DNA from: Rhizoclosmatium globosum
Taxonomy: Eukaryota > Chytridiomycota > Chytridiomycetes > Chytridiales > Chytriomycetaceae
DNA: 62,750 nt
Direction of reading: 5' to 3'
NCBI GenBank assembly: GCA_002104985.1
Contig: MCGO01000217.1
Coordinates: 1-62,750 of the forward strand
Part shown: piece after piece, positions 11,095 through 21,796 of the stretch
Position numbering within the stretch: position 1 is the first letter of the stretch
How the letters are laid out: the number at the start of each line of letters is the position of its first letter
Program-made: the position numbers and the translations under genes
Notes under the pieces: generated by a model
Told to the model about the DNA's origin: nothing
Databases searched by the model: none
What the model saw: only the letters and a program-made list of their open reading frames with translations

Positions 11095-12641
11095 TTGTTG
11101 TGAAGTTGATTCAGCAAGAAAACGAAAATACTGAGAAAATACAAGGCTCTGCAATATAACTTTAAGATCTACTAATTACACTTGTGCTTGAAAACGTAGC
11201 AAGGACGCATTCAATTATGAGGGTGCATGTGTTTCCTTTCTCTTCCAATTAATCAAGACCATGTCATTGATGGATTTAAGATCAAGACAAGTATTTCTGT
11301 TCATGGATGGGAGTGACTTAGCAAGGCTTTTCTCGTTGTGAGTTTTCCCGAGTGTGCGTATTTTTTATTTAACTAATTACTAGCTACAGCAAAAGTGGCA
11401 ATTGGATTGTGTAAATCATGTTCATTAAGTATACCGACTAATTTTGGCATTATGAATTACAAGATGTCTTGCTTCAGTGTGAGTAAAGCTGATGCTGTTA
11501 CAAAAGCTTCCCTTTAAGAATTTCAGCAGGAGCAACAGATTTGGCACACACAGAGTAGATATCATGTATAATAGGTATGTTGAACGGTATACACTGCAAT
11601 TGACTGGCTCTGCAATTTCCATAGAGCCTGAACCGCGCGGGGACCGCGCGGGGTCCAGACATATCGTCGACTTACGACCGTGCAACGAGACTACATCCTT
11701 CCAAAAAGCTAATTATTATATGATAACTATATGTTAAATTTGTTTCCAAAGTATAATGTGACTGGTGTACGTCTCAGCCAAGATAGTGTTTGGAAGTGTA
11801 GGAGTAACTCCTTAAGAAATGGAGCAGTAAGCAGATATAAAGCAGAAATCATGTATTATAACTGTACTAAATGATTTAATATCAATAGATTCACTCTGTA
11901 GTTTGTCGTGAGCGTAAACCGCGCGGTCCTCGCGCGGGCCCCGCGCGGTTACTCACCTCTTAAGAAGATTCATGATCTTGCAACCATGCCAATATCGAAA
12001 ATGCAGTAAATCATTACGGGATAGGGCTCACTGGGCGTTTTGCTCCAATCTGAAATGGGCTATACCTGTTGCAAACAAGAGTCCCATCAAGTTACCCCAA
12101 TAACTCCGGTAGAAACTGCAAATTAAGCAAACACAGAGTGGAAATCAAATTAAATGACTGTATTTAATTTGTTAGATGTGATGAATTAACTTTGTAGCTT
12201 CTATTGGGCGCATACCGCGCGGGGTCCTCGTGGTGTCGCAAACATTAATCACTACTAACCGTCTGGGAACGAAACTAAATTCTACAAAACTACAAGTTTT
12301 GTTGCTTTCGTGCTCCGCTGAATGTATCACCCAAGTGCGATTGTTTTTTCAAGCAAGATATTGTGTTGGGGCATGAGAGCATCCTTGAATTCCATCAATA
12401 ATAAAACGCACATCCTTTATCATTTCATATTACATCACTGTTTTGTAATAGAATCACTTTTGTTTGTTAAGCATAAATTAAGTGGCTGGAACCACTCAAC
12501 ACAAAAGGATTTCTTAATCGGAACACGTTAACTTATTCAATAACTTTAATGCTCACTTTCGATTTCTAACTCTAATATGCATGGGAAAACAAAAATCAAC
12601 AGATACCAGCTCTTGATCCGACTCTTTCCACCTCAGTTCAA
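11095..12641. other. Gene-free stretch around the palindromic repeats
   Basis: About 1.5 kb with no supported coding frame on either strand. Apart from the three palindromic units described separately, the sequence is AT-rich and simple in texture. Short open frames at 11425-11685 (minus), 11492-11737 (plus) and 12322-12531 (plus) run through the repeat or through AT-rich DNA and lack domains. Confidence 0.5.
11500..12260. repeat. Three diverged copies of a roughly 290-bp repeat with CCGCGCGG palindromes
   Basis: Three units each carry a GC-rich core with CCGCGCGG in otherwise AT-rich sequence: at 11633 and 11644, at 11919 and 11941, and at 12215, spaced by 286 and 296 bp. Each core is a hairpin-former; for example GGACCGCGCGGGGTCC near 11642 has GGACC/GGTCC arms. 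Sequence upstream of each core is related too: CAGAGTAGATATCATG, GCAGAAATCATG and CAGAGTGGAAATCA lie about 70-95 bp before the core. No open frame or transposase is associated. Confidence 0.6.
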
Positions 12642-14032
12642 TCATCTCAAATCATTCACAAAGTCTTTCAAGCTCGTAGGAGTGCTTTCATCGTTCAAGT
12701 GAACAGTCGAATATCGAACAGCATTCCACAAGTTTGTTGACAAGGGCTCTTGTGCATTTCCTTGAATAAGTCGAATGTATGACTTGATCTATTTGACAGT
12801 TTTAGCACAAGTTTCAGTCAAGACTCCGATTTAGCCTCACATCGATCCTTGAACTCTTTGCAAAAGCACCGCTTTCGTTATTGTCGAGATGGTCATACAG
12901 AATAATGCACATGACCAGCACACGTAACGCATATTCTACCATTTCGCCCTGGACTTCCTTCCTTAGTACGGCATGGTAACATCCTGCAGCGATAGTCGCG
13001 AAGAGCTCGACTGTTTTCTCTTGCGAGATTCCCTTGAATGGCTGGGACAAGAATCAGAATGATATCCGCAGAATATTAGAATTGTCCTTACCTTTCGACA
13101 ACAATCCACCAACATTTTGAGCATAGGAGTAGGCTGTGCATAAAACATGGACATGGCATTCGCAACCCCAGCGTCAAGAACAAGACTAGGCAGTCCTTGC
13201 TTCTCACCAGCCATTCTCGACTTTTGCAATGCACGGCGGTAATACGAAAACTCATTTTGAATGTTTGAGTTGTTCACTTTCAATTCGTCAAAGAGTGAGA
13301 CAAAGTGTAGAATGTCGCAGATTCGTTTGGTTGTCGCCTCGAAGGTTTCCAAGGTGGTGACAGTGTCGGGGATATTTGAGAGAAACAAAAGTGCCCTCGG
13401 AAACGCATTTTCTGTTCAAGGAAAATGTTATTCAGTGGATTTAGTTTGGAGGCTGAAGAAAGTGTGGAAGTCATGTGTAAGTCCGCTCGCCGAATTAATC
13501 GATTTCTAAGCTATTCCTTCTCAATAATTATGTGCAATCAATACTTAAGTGCATTCTTCCACATCTTTCCTCCATATGAGAGCGATGGTTGTATGAAAAG
13601 CGAGTGATCACATACCAATCTGAAGCGAATACTCGTAAAACACTTTAAGCTGCAAGATATTCGGAATCAACACATGCCAAACTGCGTCTTCCGTCCGTAT
13701 AGAAGGTCGTGAGATGGCCTATTCGTTTGGGTCATTAGAGTTCAGGTGACCCGGGAGGCACTACTCAATCTCACCGCCCGAATGGCTTCACCACAGTCCT
13801 GGTAGTTCTGTAAGAAGTTGAGGTAGTTTGAAGAAGGTGCGAGGAGTTGCGAGAGAATCTTGTATAGTTGGAGTTCTTCCGGTCTGGGTCGTGGGTCTGT
13901 GTTTAAGGGGAATGTTATCGATGCCATAGCTTCGTCGGCCGCCTTCAGGTACTTACCATTCAAGTTAACTGCTACTTGCACTGGAGGCTGCTGCAGGTGA
14001 ACATCGGCGGGAAGACAGAGGGCTGCTCCCAT
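12642..14032 (-). CDS. CYRI/FAM49 family Rac1-binding protein
   Basis: CYRI proteins bind active Rac1 and restrain the Scar/WAVE complex, limiting Arp2/3-driven actin protrusions. ATG 14032 starts MGAALC, giving an N-myristoylation glycine like the MGNLL start of animal CYRI. The family core is clear across several exons: AVWHVLIPNILQLKVFYEYS, ILHFVSLFDELK, IQNEFSYYRRAL, AMSMFYAQPTPMLKML, then LRVLVMCIILYDHLD, GAFAKSSRIDV and a tail ending SLKDFVNDLR at 12642. Rac binding in animals maps to the basic residues around the IQN-FSYYRR segment, which is conserved here. The length is about 330 residues, as expected. No frameshift is needed. Presence in a fungus implies crawling or pseudopod-forming cells, as in chytrid zoospores (inference). 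Confidence 0.9.
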
Positions 14033-14117
14033 TTGTCGGGTTTTGCGTGATACCGACTTGGTTGGTTCTTTTTGGGTCAAGCCTTCAAAAAGGACCAATA
14101 CATTCAACTATATTTAT

Positions 14118-14740
14118 TCAGAGAGTATTCTTCAGATGTGTTTTGATGGTTGCCAATGGATTGCTTTTGAACGCTTTGTGTCCCATGATACTCTGCATTC
14201 TCAACATTTCGTTGATTCCTTCCTTATTCCGTGCCTTTTGGCTCACGGGTTTCTTCTTTTCAGCTTTTGGAGCAGCTTCTTTTCGCGTTGTGCCATCTTC
14301 ATCCATTCCATCAGCAGCTTCATCAACTAATTCAGGAGCTTCCATCGATTGCTCCAAAGCACCTTGAATATCAGATAAATCGGCCGCGACTCCAAACACA
14401 TCCTTCTTCTTCTTTTTCTTGTCTGCGATTGCACGAGCGCTGTACACTCCATTCATTTCTGTACAGATCCATGATCAGGACTATTGAAGGGACAGGCCAT
14501 CAAAACAATACACTCACTTTCAAGCCATTTATCATGTCGTAATTGTCGCTTTTCTTTCTTTCCAAGGCCATTGTCTTCGTCTTCTGCTTTGGTTGAAACA
14601 GCTGGTCTTGATACAGGTTTTGATGGCCCAGTCTGACCAAGAGCGGCAAAGGATACGGTAGCTTCATTCGAAGAGCTCTTCGTTGCTGTAGTAGGTTTGC
14701 TGTGTGCTCTGTGCCGCCGTTGAACTTCTACTCGAGGCAT
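14118..14740 (-). CDS. Slx9-like ribosome biogenesis protein
   Basis: Slx9 acts in pre-40S maturation and export. Two exons are joined over a short intron at about 14457-14518. The N-terminal exon (ATG 14740, MPRVEVQRRH) ends with the family signature GKKEKRQLRHDKWLES. The second contains the Lys-rich linker KKKKKKDVFG, an acidic segment and the C-terminal signature KSNPLATIKTHLKNTL ending at 14118. The length is about 190 residues, as in yeast Slx9 and animal FAM207A. It sits immediately upstream of the Nop2 stop on the same strand, so two ribosome-assembly genes are neighbours. No frameshift is needed. Confidence 0.85.
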
Positions 14741-14832
14741 TCTGTTGGATAGGAACTTGAAAAAACAAAAACATACACGAAGACCATTTCAGCTTCCAAT
14801 CATACAAATATCAATAATTACTTTATTGCAAT

Positions 14833-17426
14833 TTACTTTTCTCCTTCCAACTCTTCCAAAGTCTGTCCAACAGCTTTTCTCTTTGGCTTTCCGACTTCTG
14901 ATGACGCAGCAGGTGCAGTCTTGAGGTTTGTAAGTGCTGATTTCTTGAGTTCTTTCTTCTCCATTCGCTTCGCCTTCCTTTTGGGGACACCGGCTTCCAT
15001 GGCGGCAGCAACAGTTTCGGAAACTGGTTTCTTGGCCTTGACGTTGAATCCCTTCTTTTTTAACCTCTTGACTTCAGCAGCTAAAAGAAAGACATGAATC
15101 AGAATCTGCTTGGTTTTGATGGAAGATAGACAAACCTCTGATCAATTCTTCGTCGTCAGCATTGTCCAAAATCGATGTTGATTCCTCCTCTACAACAGGC
15201 TTCGCAGATTTACCCTTTTTCTTGGAAGCAACCTTGACTTCCTCCTCTTCTTCGATATCTTCATCTTCTTCGTCTTTTGGAGCTTCAGGGATCTTGTTTG
15301 AAATCTTCTTGAATTTTGCAACGTAGAAACCGTCCATATTGTAAGTGTGAGGGTAGTAACGACGTGTAAGACTGACGGATGGATGGAATGACTTGCCACG
15401 GTAACTAGTCAGGGGTTAGAAAAACAGGTTTTAAGTAATCCAACACGTACCTAGTGAATCCCTCCTTTCCAAAGTCCAAACCAGAAGGCACCAACTTAAC
15501 ATTCGGCCTCTTCTTGAGAGCGTAATCAACAACAGCCTCATTCTCCTCCACAGTCACTGAACAAGTCGAGTAAACAATGTATCCACCAGTAGCACTGTTG
15601 GCATCCACACTGTCAATAGCACTCAACACAAGCTCTCTCTGGATCTTGGCCAAGAAGATAAATCATCTTCACTCTTGTTAGTCTTTACAGCAGGATCCTT
15701 TGAAATAACTCCAGTTCCCGAACAAGGAGCATCAAGAAGGACACGATCGAATCCTCCAATCAAAGCTGGGAACTCCTTTCCATCGTAGTTACAAACAACA
15801 GTGTTTTTGCATCCAAGACGGTGGATGTTGGCCATCAAGGCCTTGCAACGGTCCTTGTTGGCGTCATTTGCAAACACACATCCAGTGTTCTTGAGGAGCG
15901 CAGAGATGTATGTGGTCTTTCCACCTGGAGCAGAACACATATCCAAAACACGTTCGTTTTCCTGTGGCGCCAAAGAAACAACAGGCAAGAACGACGAAGC
16001 AGCCTGCAACATATAGTGACCCGCAAGGTATTCCGGCGTTGCACCAATAGGACAGGCGAGTCGAAAATCTGTAATCCAACCTTGGACCATTTACCAACAG
16101 GCTCCAAGTTGACACCACGGTTAATCAAAGCCTGTGCCAAATCTCTTCGCCGAGTTTTCAAAGTGTTTGTACGAATCACGACTGGACGTTGGACTTCGTT
16201 TGCTTCAAAGAATTCAATTGCTTCGGAGACGGGGAAGAGGTGGAACAGCTTTTCCATCAGGTATTCGTTGTATCCGTAGTAGAGACCGAGGTCCTTGATC
16301 AGTTGGTCAACGTATTCACTTCGGGAACGTCCTTCCTCCTTCAATTCTCTAAAGTTGTTCAAGACACGCACGATTTCCTGGATTCGGGTGAGGATGACTT
16401 GGAGGTCTTCAGATTGTGGGCCCTTCTCGATTTCTTGGCCGGATGGAAGGACAAAGGTTTCACGTTGGGCAATGTTGGTCTTGAGTTCTTCGTCTCCAAG
16501 TTCCTCAAGTTCTTCATTCTCAGATCTTGTTCACGAGCTTCGCGTTCGATTTCCATTTCGTCGTCATCATCTTCATCTTCGTCGTCAGAGTTGAAGTCGA
16601 GGTTAATGAGAGGGTTTGGCTTTCCATCATCATCCTTTTCAGAAACGTTAGCCAAGAATATTTCAAATCAACTCAAGTTACCTCATCATCATCGAATTCA
16701 TCTTCTCCATCTTCATCCCCTTCAAAATCGTCTTCGTCGTCTTCGTCCTCCAAGTCATCCAAACCTTCAACATCATCCTCGTCATCATCGTCATCATCCT
16801 CCTCATCAATCGATGGCCTACTTAATGCTTCAATAAAGCTTCTATGAATCAAATTGGGATACACTCACTTTGCGTTCTTGCCAAACTTTGGAGCCAACTT
16901 GACATTCTTTCCCTTCTTCTGAACAGGTTCCTCGTCCTCGTCCTCTTCCTCATCATCTTCATCCTCCTCGTCTTCAAGATCATCAAAGTCATCCTCATCC
17001 AGACCGTTGTTGGAATCAAGCTCATCGTCAGAAGCAACGTTGTCCCACAAGTCAGCTTCCCCGGACTCTTCCTCCTCAATCTTCTTGGCAACAACTAACA
17101 AAAGAAGGTATAAGCTTAGCACCCAACACTGAGCAAGTACACGCACCCTTCTTCTGAGGCGCATTCTTTTGGACAGCCTGTTTCTTTTGCTGTTGCTGCT
17201 GTTTCTGTTGGACCTTCTTTTGCGGTGGCTGGGCCTTGATTTGTTTGTCGTCCTCGTTTCGCGGTCGTTTGTTGTTCACGTTCTTGTTTTGTTTTGGCTG
17301 ATCGGGTTTGACAGTTGGTTTTGGGGGCGGAAGGCCTCGTTTCTCTGCGATTCGAGCGAGGGCCGTGTCGCTGATTGGCTTTGGCTCGCTCTGTTTCTTC
17401 TTTTGTTGGTGCCCGCGCGATCCCAT
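14833..17426 (-). CDS. NOP2: 25S rRNA (cytosine-C5) methyltransferase Nop2
   Basis: Nop2 methylates a cytosine of the large-subunit rRNA in the nucleolus and is needed for 60S assembly. ATG 17426 begins a Lys/Gln-rich tail (QQKKKQ, RPRNEDD), followed by three exons of Asp/Glu runs. The catalytic part shows [40 protein letters not shown], the SAM-binding [31 protein letters not shown] and [11 protein letters not shown]; the two cysteines in PCSGTG and STCS are the catalytic pair. The Lys-rich C-terminus stops at 14833, giving about 780 residues. Three single bases seem to be missing: near 15660 (DDFIFLAK), at 16050 ([12 protein letters not shown]) and near 16525. All lie at homopolymers or similar short runs in strongly conserved sequence. 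Five GT-AG introns were placed. Confidence 0.94.
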
Positions 17427-17547
17427 TTGGTTTGGTTTGGTTTGGTTGGTGGTTGGGTGTTTAGTGGAAGAAGTTGGGAAAAAAACAAAAAAGGGAGAGT
17501 GAATGTGAGGAGTTTATTGCTTTACTGATCGATTTATAGTATCCTAC

Positions 17548-18852
17548 TCAGTCCAAATCACCACCAGCAATCTCTTCCCCTACTCCTGTCTCTCCATAGC
17601 TACTCGTTGAAGCGAAGAAATCACTCAATTCCAATGGTCGAATCACCAAATCAGCACCGCCAATGCCAGGTCCTTGCTCGACGGATGTAGGAACATCCAA
17701 CAGGCTTGTACTATTCACTTTGCTCATTTCAATTCCCCGAATCGCTTCTCGGACTGGAATCATGGCAGCAGCGCGACACAGTTCCTTCAAGTCAGAACCA
17801 CTGAGACCAGACGTTTTGCGCACAAGTACTGGGAATGAGAATGAATCAGACAGCGAAACTGTTTTGAGGAGCTGTACAGAGATAGAGTTGAGTTTGATGG
17901 ATAATTCAAAGAAACGAACACACCAGTCGCAGAATTCTCTCTCGTTGCTCGTCATTTGGCAGAGAAACTTCAAAACGCTTAGGCATACGTCTCAGAATTG
18001 CCTTATCAATATCATTCGGCCTGTTGGTAGCTCCCAGAATCAAGACACGAGACCCTTTAGCCGTCGCCAACCCATCCCACTGACTCATAAACTCTGCCTT
18101 CATCATTGAAGTTGCTTCATGGTCCCCACTTCGTCGCTCCCTCAAGAACGAATCGATTTCATCAATGAACACAATCGCAGGCTCGACTTTTCTAGCAAAA
18201 CTGAAGAGCGCCTTGACAAGTTTCTGAGATTCACCAAAATACTTGTCAGTCAGAGTCGATAGCGGCAAGTTGATGAATGTCGCACGGGATTCAGTAGCCA
18301 ATGCTTTTGCAAGCATCGTCTTTCCCGTTCCTGGAGGTCCATACAACAGCACACCTTTGGGAGCACCCAACAGCCCTCCCGATGCTTCACTTGTGAACAG
18401 TTGAGGGTACACAAGTGGGTAGATGACAGTTTCCTTAGAGACGAGATGATTGGGTCCAATCCACCAATGTCCTTGAATGAGATGTTGATATCGTCAGGAT
18501 GAATAACCTCCGATGCAATCACCCGTTCGTATTCGTTCAGATCCAAGTCTCTGTCGTTGATCTATTTGTTTGTCGACGTGTTCAATACAACCTTCTCTTT
18601 TGCGTCTTTGGTGACACACTCACGCCAAGTCGCTTGAACATTTGGTCGGCCTTGTTCTTTGCGTCTTTGTTCTTTGCGGCCAACGGATCGAGCGACGAGA
18701 GAACCCACTTTGACAGAGCGAGTTAGACAGCAACCACTTCCTTCAAGTTCTATTGGAGAACCCACCTTGACCCCGTAGAACAGCGCAACCTGAGACAGCG
18801 CAAACAAACACACATCAATCGCTATCTTCTTTCCGTTGATTTGGCCTGACAT
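17548..18852 (-). CDS. MSP1: Mitochondrial outer membrane AAA ATPase Msp1/ATAD1
   Basis: Msp1 pulls mislocalised tail-anchored proteins out of the mitochondrial outer membrane. ATG 18852 begins MSGQINGKK and a membrane segment ([20 protein letters not shown] across a 61-nt intron), then the linker [12 protein letters not shown]. The AAA module has [17 protein letters not shown], Walker [15 protein letters not shown], Walker [13 protein letters not shown], sensor 1 GATNRP, arginine fingers RRMPKRFEV and [15 protein letters not shown]. The length is about 370 residues, as in the family. One G is missing at 18433-18434, inside the conserved LR/ETVIYPL junction. Its start codon is only 46 bp from that of the divergent SDR gene, so the two share a very short promoter. 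Confidence 0.93.
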
Positions 18853-18898
18853 TCTTGGAAGAACCCACGAGGTAAACCCAAAGTTTTGAAGGATAGAA
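18853..18898. promoter_or_regulatory. 46-bp divergent promoter, Msp1 and SDR genes
   Basis: The proposed start codons of Msp1 (minus, 18852) and of the SDR gene (plus, 18899) are 46 bp apart. Both untranslated leaders and promoters must therefore overlap each other or the coding sequences. The SDR start is itself inferred from a frame repair, which weakens the claim. Confidence 0.4.
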
Positions 18899-19957
18899 AT
18901 GTTACTTCATACAATCATCGATTCATTGCTCCATTCCTCTGCCTCGCCCTTCTACCGCTTTTCTCCTTCATCGAACTCATCCTCGCCCTCGTACTCCACA
19001 TCCAAAGAACCCCCTACAATCCCGCTGGAAAAGTAATCTTCATCACAGGCGCTTCCTCAGGAATCGGTGCAGAACTAGCCCAAGAATATGCTCGTAAAAA
19101 GGCGATACTGGTTCTTGTTGCACGAAGAAGGAATGAGTTGGAGGCTGTTGCTGCCAAGTGTCTTGAATTGGGTGCACATACAGTCGTTGTTGAAGCTGTT
19201 GATGTGACAGTTGAGCAGGATCTTAAACTGGCCATCCATAAAGCAGGTATATATATGACATAGTACGGTTCTGTCGCTTATGCTCTACCAACCAGGTGAC
19301 CGATTTGGATGCATTGACTTGTTGGTCTTGAATGCCGGAATCGGAATGGCTCAAAATGTGCGCGATTGTTCCGACCTCTCTTTCTTTAGACAGATTACAG
19401 AGTTGAACTACTTGAGTGTGGTTTCGGCCGTAATTTACGCATTGCCGTTTGTCAAGGTGCCTCGGCGAGGAAAGATTGTTGTAATTTCTTCGATACTCGG
19501 TTTCACGTCAGCTCCAAGCGCGTCCGGGTATTAATTAGTCGAGTTTCTGTAAAGATCTTTGTGGGCTTATATCACCTTATATGCAGGTACTGTGCAAGCA
19601 AGTACGCCCTGAAAGGATTTATTGACTCCCTACGTATGGAAGAGCCTTCAATCGACATAACAATGATTTACCCAGGAATGGTGGACACGGGGATATTTGA
19701 CAAGATTACAGGAAACAAAGTGGGTCCAAACAACACACTGTCTCAAGTCATTTCAACGAAGGATGCCATCAGTTTGATAGTGAATGCAGTAATCGAGGAG
19801 CAAGAGATGAAGTGTTTTCGTTGGAGGGAAACTTTGGCTGGTTCATGAACCTTTTGCACCAAGGCTGTTGGATCTTATAACGACTCTCGGTTTCAGGCTC
19901 TCTCAAACGGAAGAATCAATAATATTCTTTTATTTACCAGTCATAACTTGTCTCTAA
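18899..19957 (+). CDS. Short-chain dehydrogenase/reductase, membrane-anchored (DHRS7/11-beta-HSD-like)
   Basis: The N-terminus is a membrane helix (CLALLPLFSFIELILALVL), followed by the NAD(P) motif VIFITGASSGIG, LVLNAGIG, the catalytic serine in VVISSILGF, the catalytic YCASK and MIYPGMVDTG. Three exons are joined: the KAG/DRFGCIDLL junction over about 45 nt and the second within the SG/YCASK site. The layout matches DHRS7/11-beta-hydroxysteroid-type enzymes at the ER, which reduce or oxidise steroid, retinoid or sphingoid ketones; the substrate is unknown here. The start is uncertain: ATG 18899 joins the frame only if one A is restored at 18913. Two further missing bases near 19810 and 19852-19855 reveal a tail (GNFGWFMNLF, APRLLDLITTLGF) that stops at 19957. 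Confidence 0.82.
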
Positions 19958-19983
19958 AGTTTTACATAGTATTGTTTCAGTGT

Positions 19984-20247
19984 TCATGCAACCTTCACTT
20001 CAAATGAGTGGCGCTCCTTGTCATTGTCCTTCAAAACAACAGTCTCCCCTTTCAGAATGGCGGCAATTTGTTCAGCAGTGATAACGACTTCGTGTTGGTG
20101 AGTGAAGATGAAGCCACTTGTTGCAAACTCTGTTGGAAGGGTCACAGTTTCGCCCTTCTCCAGAACACTGGCAGGAATCACAAGTTTGTGTGAGTGTGGC
20201 AAGAGTCCACCTGTTGAGTTGGTGATGATGTCGGCAATTGGGGCCAT
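19984..20247 (-). CDS. Small hypothetical protein, 87 residues
   Basis: A single-exon frame from ATG 20247 (MAPIADIITNSTGG) to TGA at 19984. It was not recognised. It contains two similar pieces, EKGETVTLPTE and LKGETVVLKDN, about 36 residues apart, suggesting an internal duplication or a small beta-rich fold. Histidines cluster at FTHQHEVV. There is no signal peptide and no membrane segment. It lies between the SDR 3-prime end (26 bp away, convergent) and the nitronate monooxygenase start (divergent, about 170-190 bp). Clean start, clean stop and unbiased composition favour a real gene. Confidence 0.6.
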   Translation of the reverse strand: MAPIADIITNSTGGLLPHSHKLVIPASVLEKGETVTLPTEFATSGFIFTHQHEVVITAEQIAAILKGETVVLKDNDKERHSFEVKVA

Positions 20248-20413
20248 TTGGGATGATGGATGGGTCTTTTGGAGGAGAGTTTCAGGTCATCCCACATGTT
20301 AAACTGATCTAAGAGTGGTATGGAAGAATTGTTTCAACAAATTCGTATTACCGCTCTCGGATTATGCTATATTCAGTCCTTTAGAACTTATAATATCGAG
20401 AAGCCTCGATTTG

Positions 20414-21699
20414 ATGATCAAAACAATCGCCCAAATGTCGTATCTGACACGTTACCCAACAACCTTCAAGAGCACCCTCGGCCTCCAGTACCCGATCATC
20501 CAAGGTACTAGTACCCATCGTACCTGTTTAAATAAGCTTCCAACCAATTGAATGCAACAAAGGGCCCTTTGGCGGTGGAGCCTCGACCGTTGCCCTGACC
20601 GCGGCCGTGTCGAATTCGGGCGGCCTGGGCTCGTACGGCGCCGCGTATCTTTCGCCAAATGACATTTCAAAGACAATTGGCGAACTCCGAAACGCAGTGA
20701 CCGACGGCCGCCCCTTTTCAGTCAACTTGTGGGTCCCAATTGAACACGACGACGTGAAGAACTTGGCTGCGTTGAAGGCGGGTGGAAAGAAGTATTCGAG
20801 AAGCATACGCATCGCTTGAAAAAGTACTATACGAAGGTCGGGAGGGATGCCCCGCCCTTTCCTGATAAGATTGGTCACAACTTTGAAGATCAGGTGTGTG
20901 GCTGTGGAATCATGCCTGGTTGTTTTGTATGAAGCTAAACTGACTTGAATAGGTCCAAGCGGCATTGGAGGCAAATCCTCCCGTTCTCTCCTTCATTATG
21001 GGTGTCCCACCTCCCCACGTCATCGCAGAAGCGAAACGACGCAACATTTACACTATGGCAACTGCAACAACAGTCGCAGAAGCACTAGCCCTCGAATCCG
21101 CTGGAATCGATGCAATCGTCGCGTCTGGAGTCGAAGCCGCAGGTCACCGTGGAACGTTCCTTCCCTTCAACCCCGCTGAAACTCCAAATCCTGACGACAC
21201 CACATTTACGCTTGTCCCTCGTATCCGTGCCGCCGTCAAGAAATCGATTCCCGTCATTGCAGCTGGCGGTGTGTCCACTCCGGAAGCTATCTTTGCCGCA
21301 TTGACTCTTGGTGCAGATGCTGTTCAAATTGGTACTGCATTTGTGGTGGCCCAGGAATCTGGTGCCGCGCCTATCCACAAACAGAGTATTCTTGAAAAGA
21401 GCGATGTAGCACGGACAACTGTTCTCACGCGCGCATTTTCTGGAAGACAGGCTCGTGGAATCCCGAATGCGATTACAAAAGAGTTTTACAGTGTCGAAAA
21501 TGAGTTGCCGGGGTATCCTGTCCAAAACTATTTGACTTTGCCGTTCCGTAAAGTGGCTGGACGTACTGATGACAAAGATCTACTGGTTCTTTGGTGTGGT
21601 CAATCGGGTACGCTTGTTTCAAACAATGGATCTGCCAAAGACATCTTGCAGTCTCTTGTTGACGGGGTCGATTCTGTCGTGGCTCGCATGAAGTTGTAG
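20414..21699 (+). CDS. Nitronate monooxygenase (2-nitropropane dioxygenase family)
   Basis: FMN-dependent enzymes of this family oxidise toxic alkyl nitronates. Exon 1 starts at ATG 20414 or, more family-like, ATG 20435 (MSYLTRYPTTFKSTLGLQYP), and joins over about 55 nt to the flavin loop IIQGPFGGGAS. Then come SNSGGLGSYGAAYLSP, FSVNLWVP, the catalytic-His segment VEAAGHRGTF, and the phosphate-binding AAGGVSTPEAIFAALTLGAD. The third exon begins VQAALEANPPVLSFIMG. The length is about 370 residues, normal. One base is missing at 20786-20790 (GGK/EVFEKH). It converges on the nicotinate phosphoribosyltransferase gene with a 97-bp gap. Confidence 0.9.
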
Positions 21700-21796
21700 A
21701 TGGACGTATCGTTGTTGGATGTATCAAATATTTTGAGCTTTGTTGCAATATATTTCAGATCTATTTTCACACCCCCGGATTCAAAGATAAGAAGGA

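Noticed and set aside
11630..12222. CRISPR array
   Set aside because: The three units are about 290 bp apart, diverged, and have no uniform short repeats or spacers; the genome is eukaryotic.
16189..16836. A 215-codon plus-strand open frame rich in Ser and hydrophobics
   Set aside because: It is the mirror image of the acidic and conserved parts of Nop2; the Ser runs are antisense of Asp/Glu codons.
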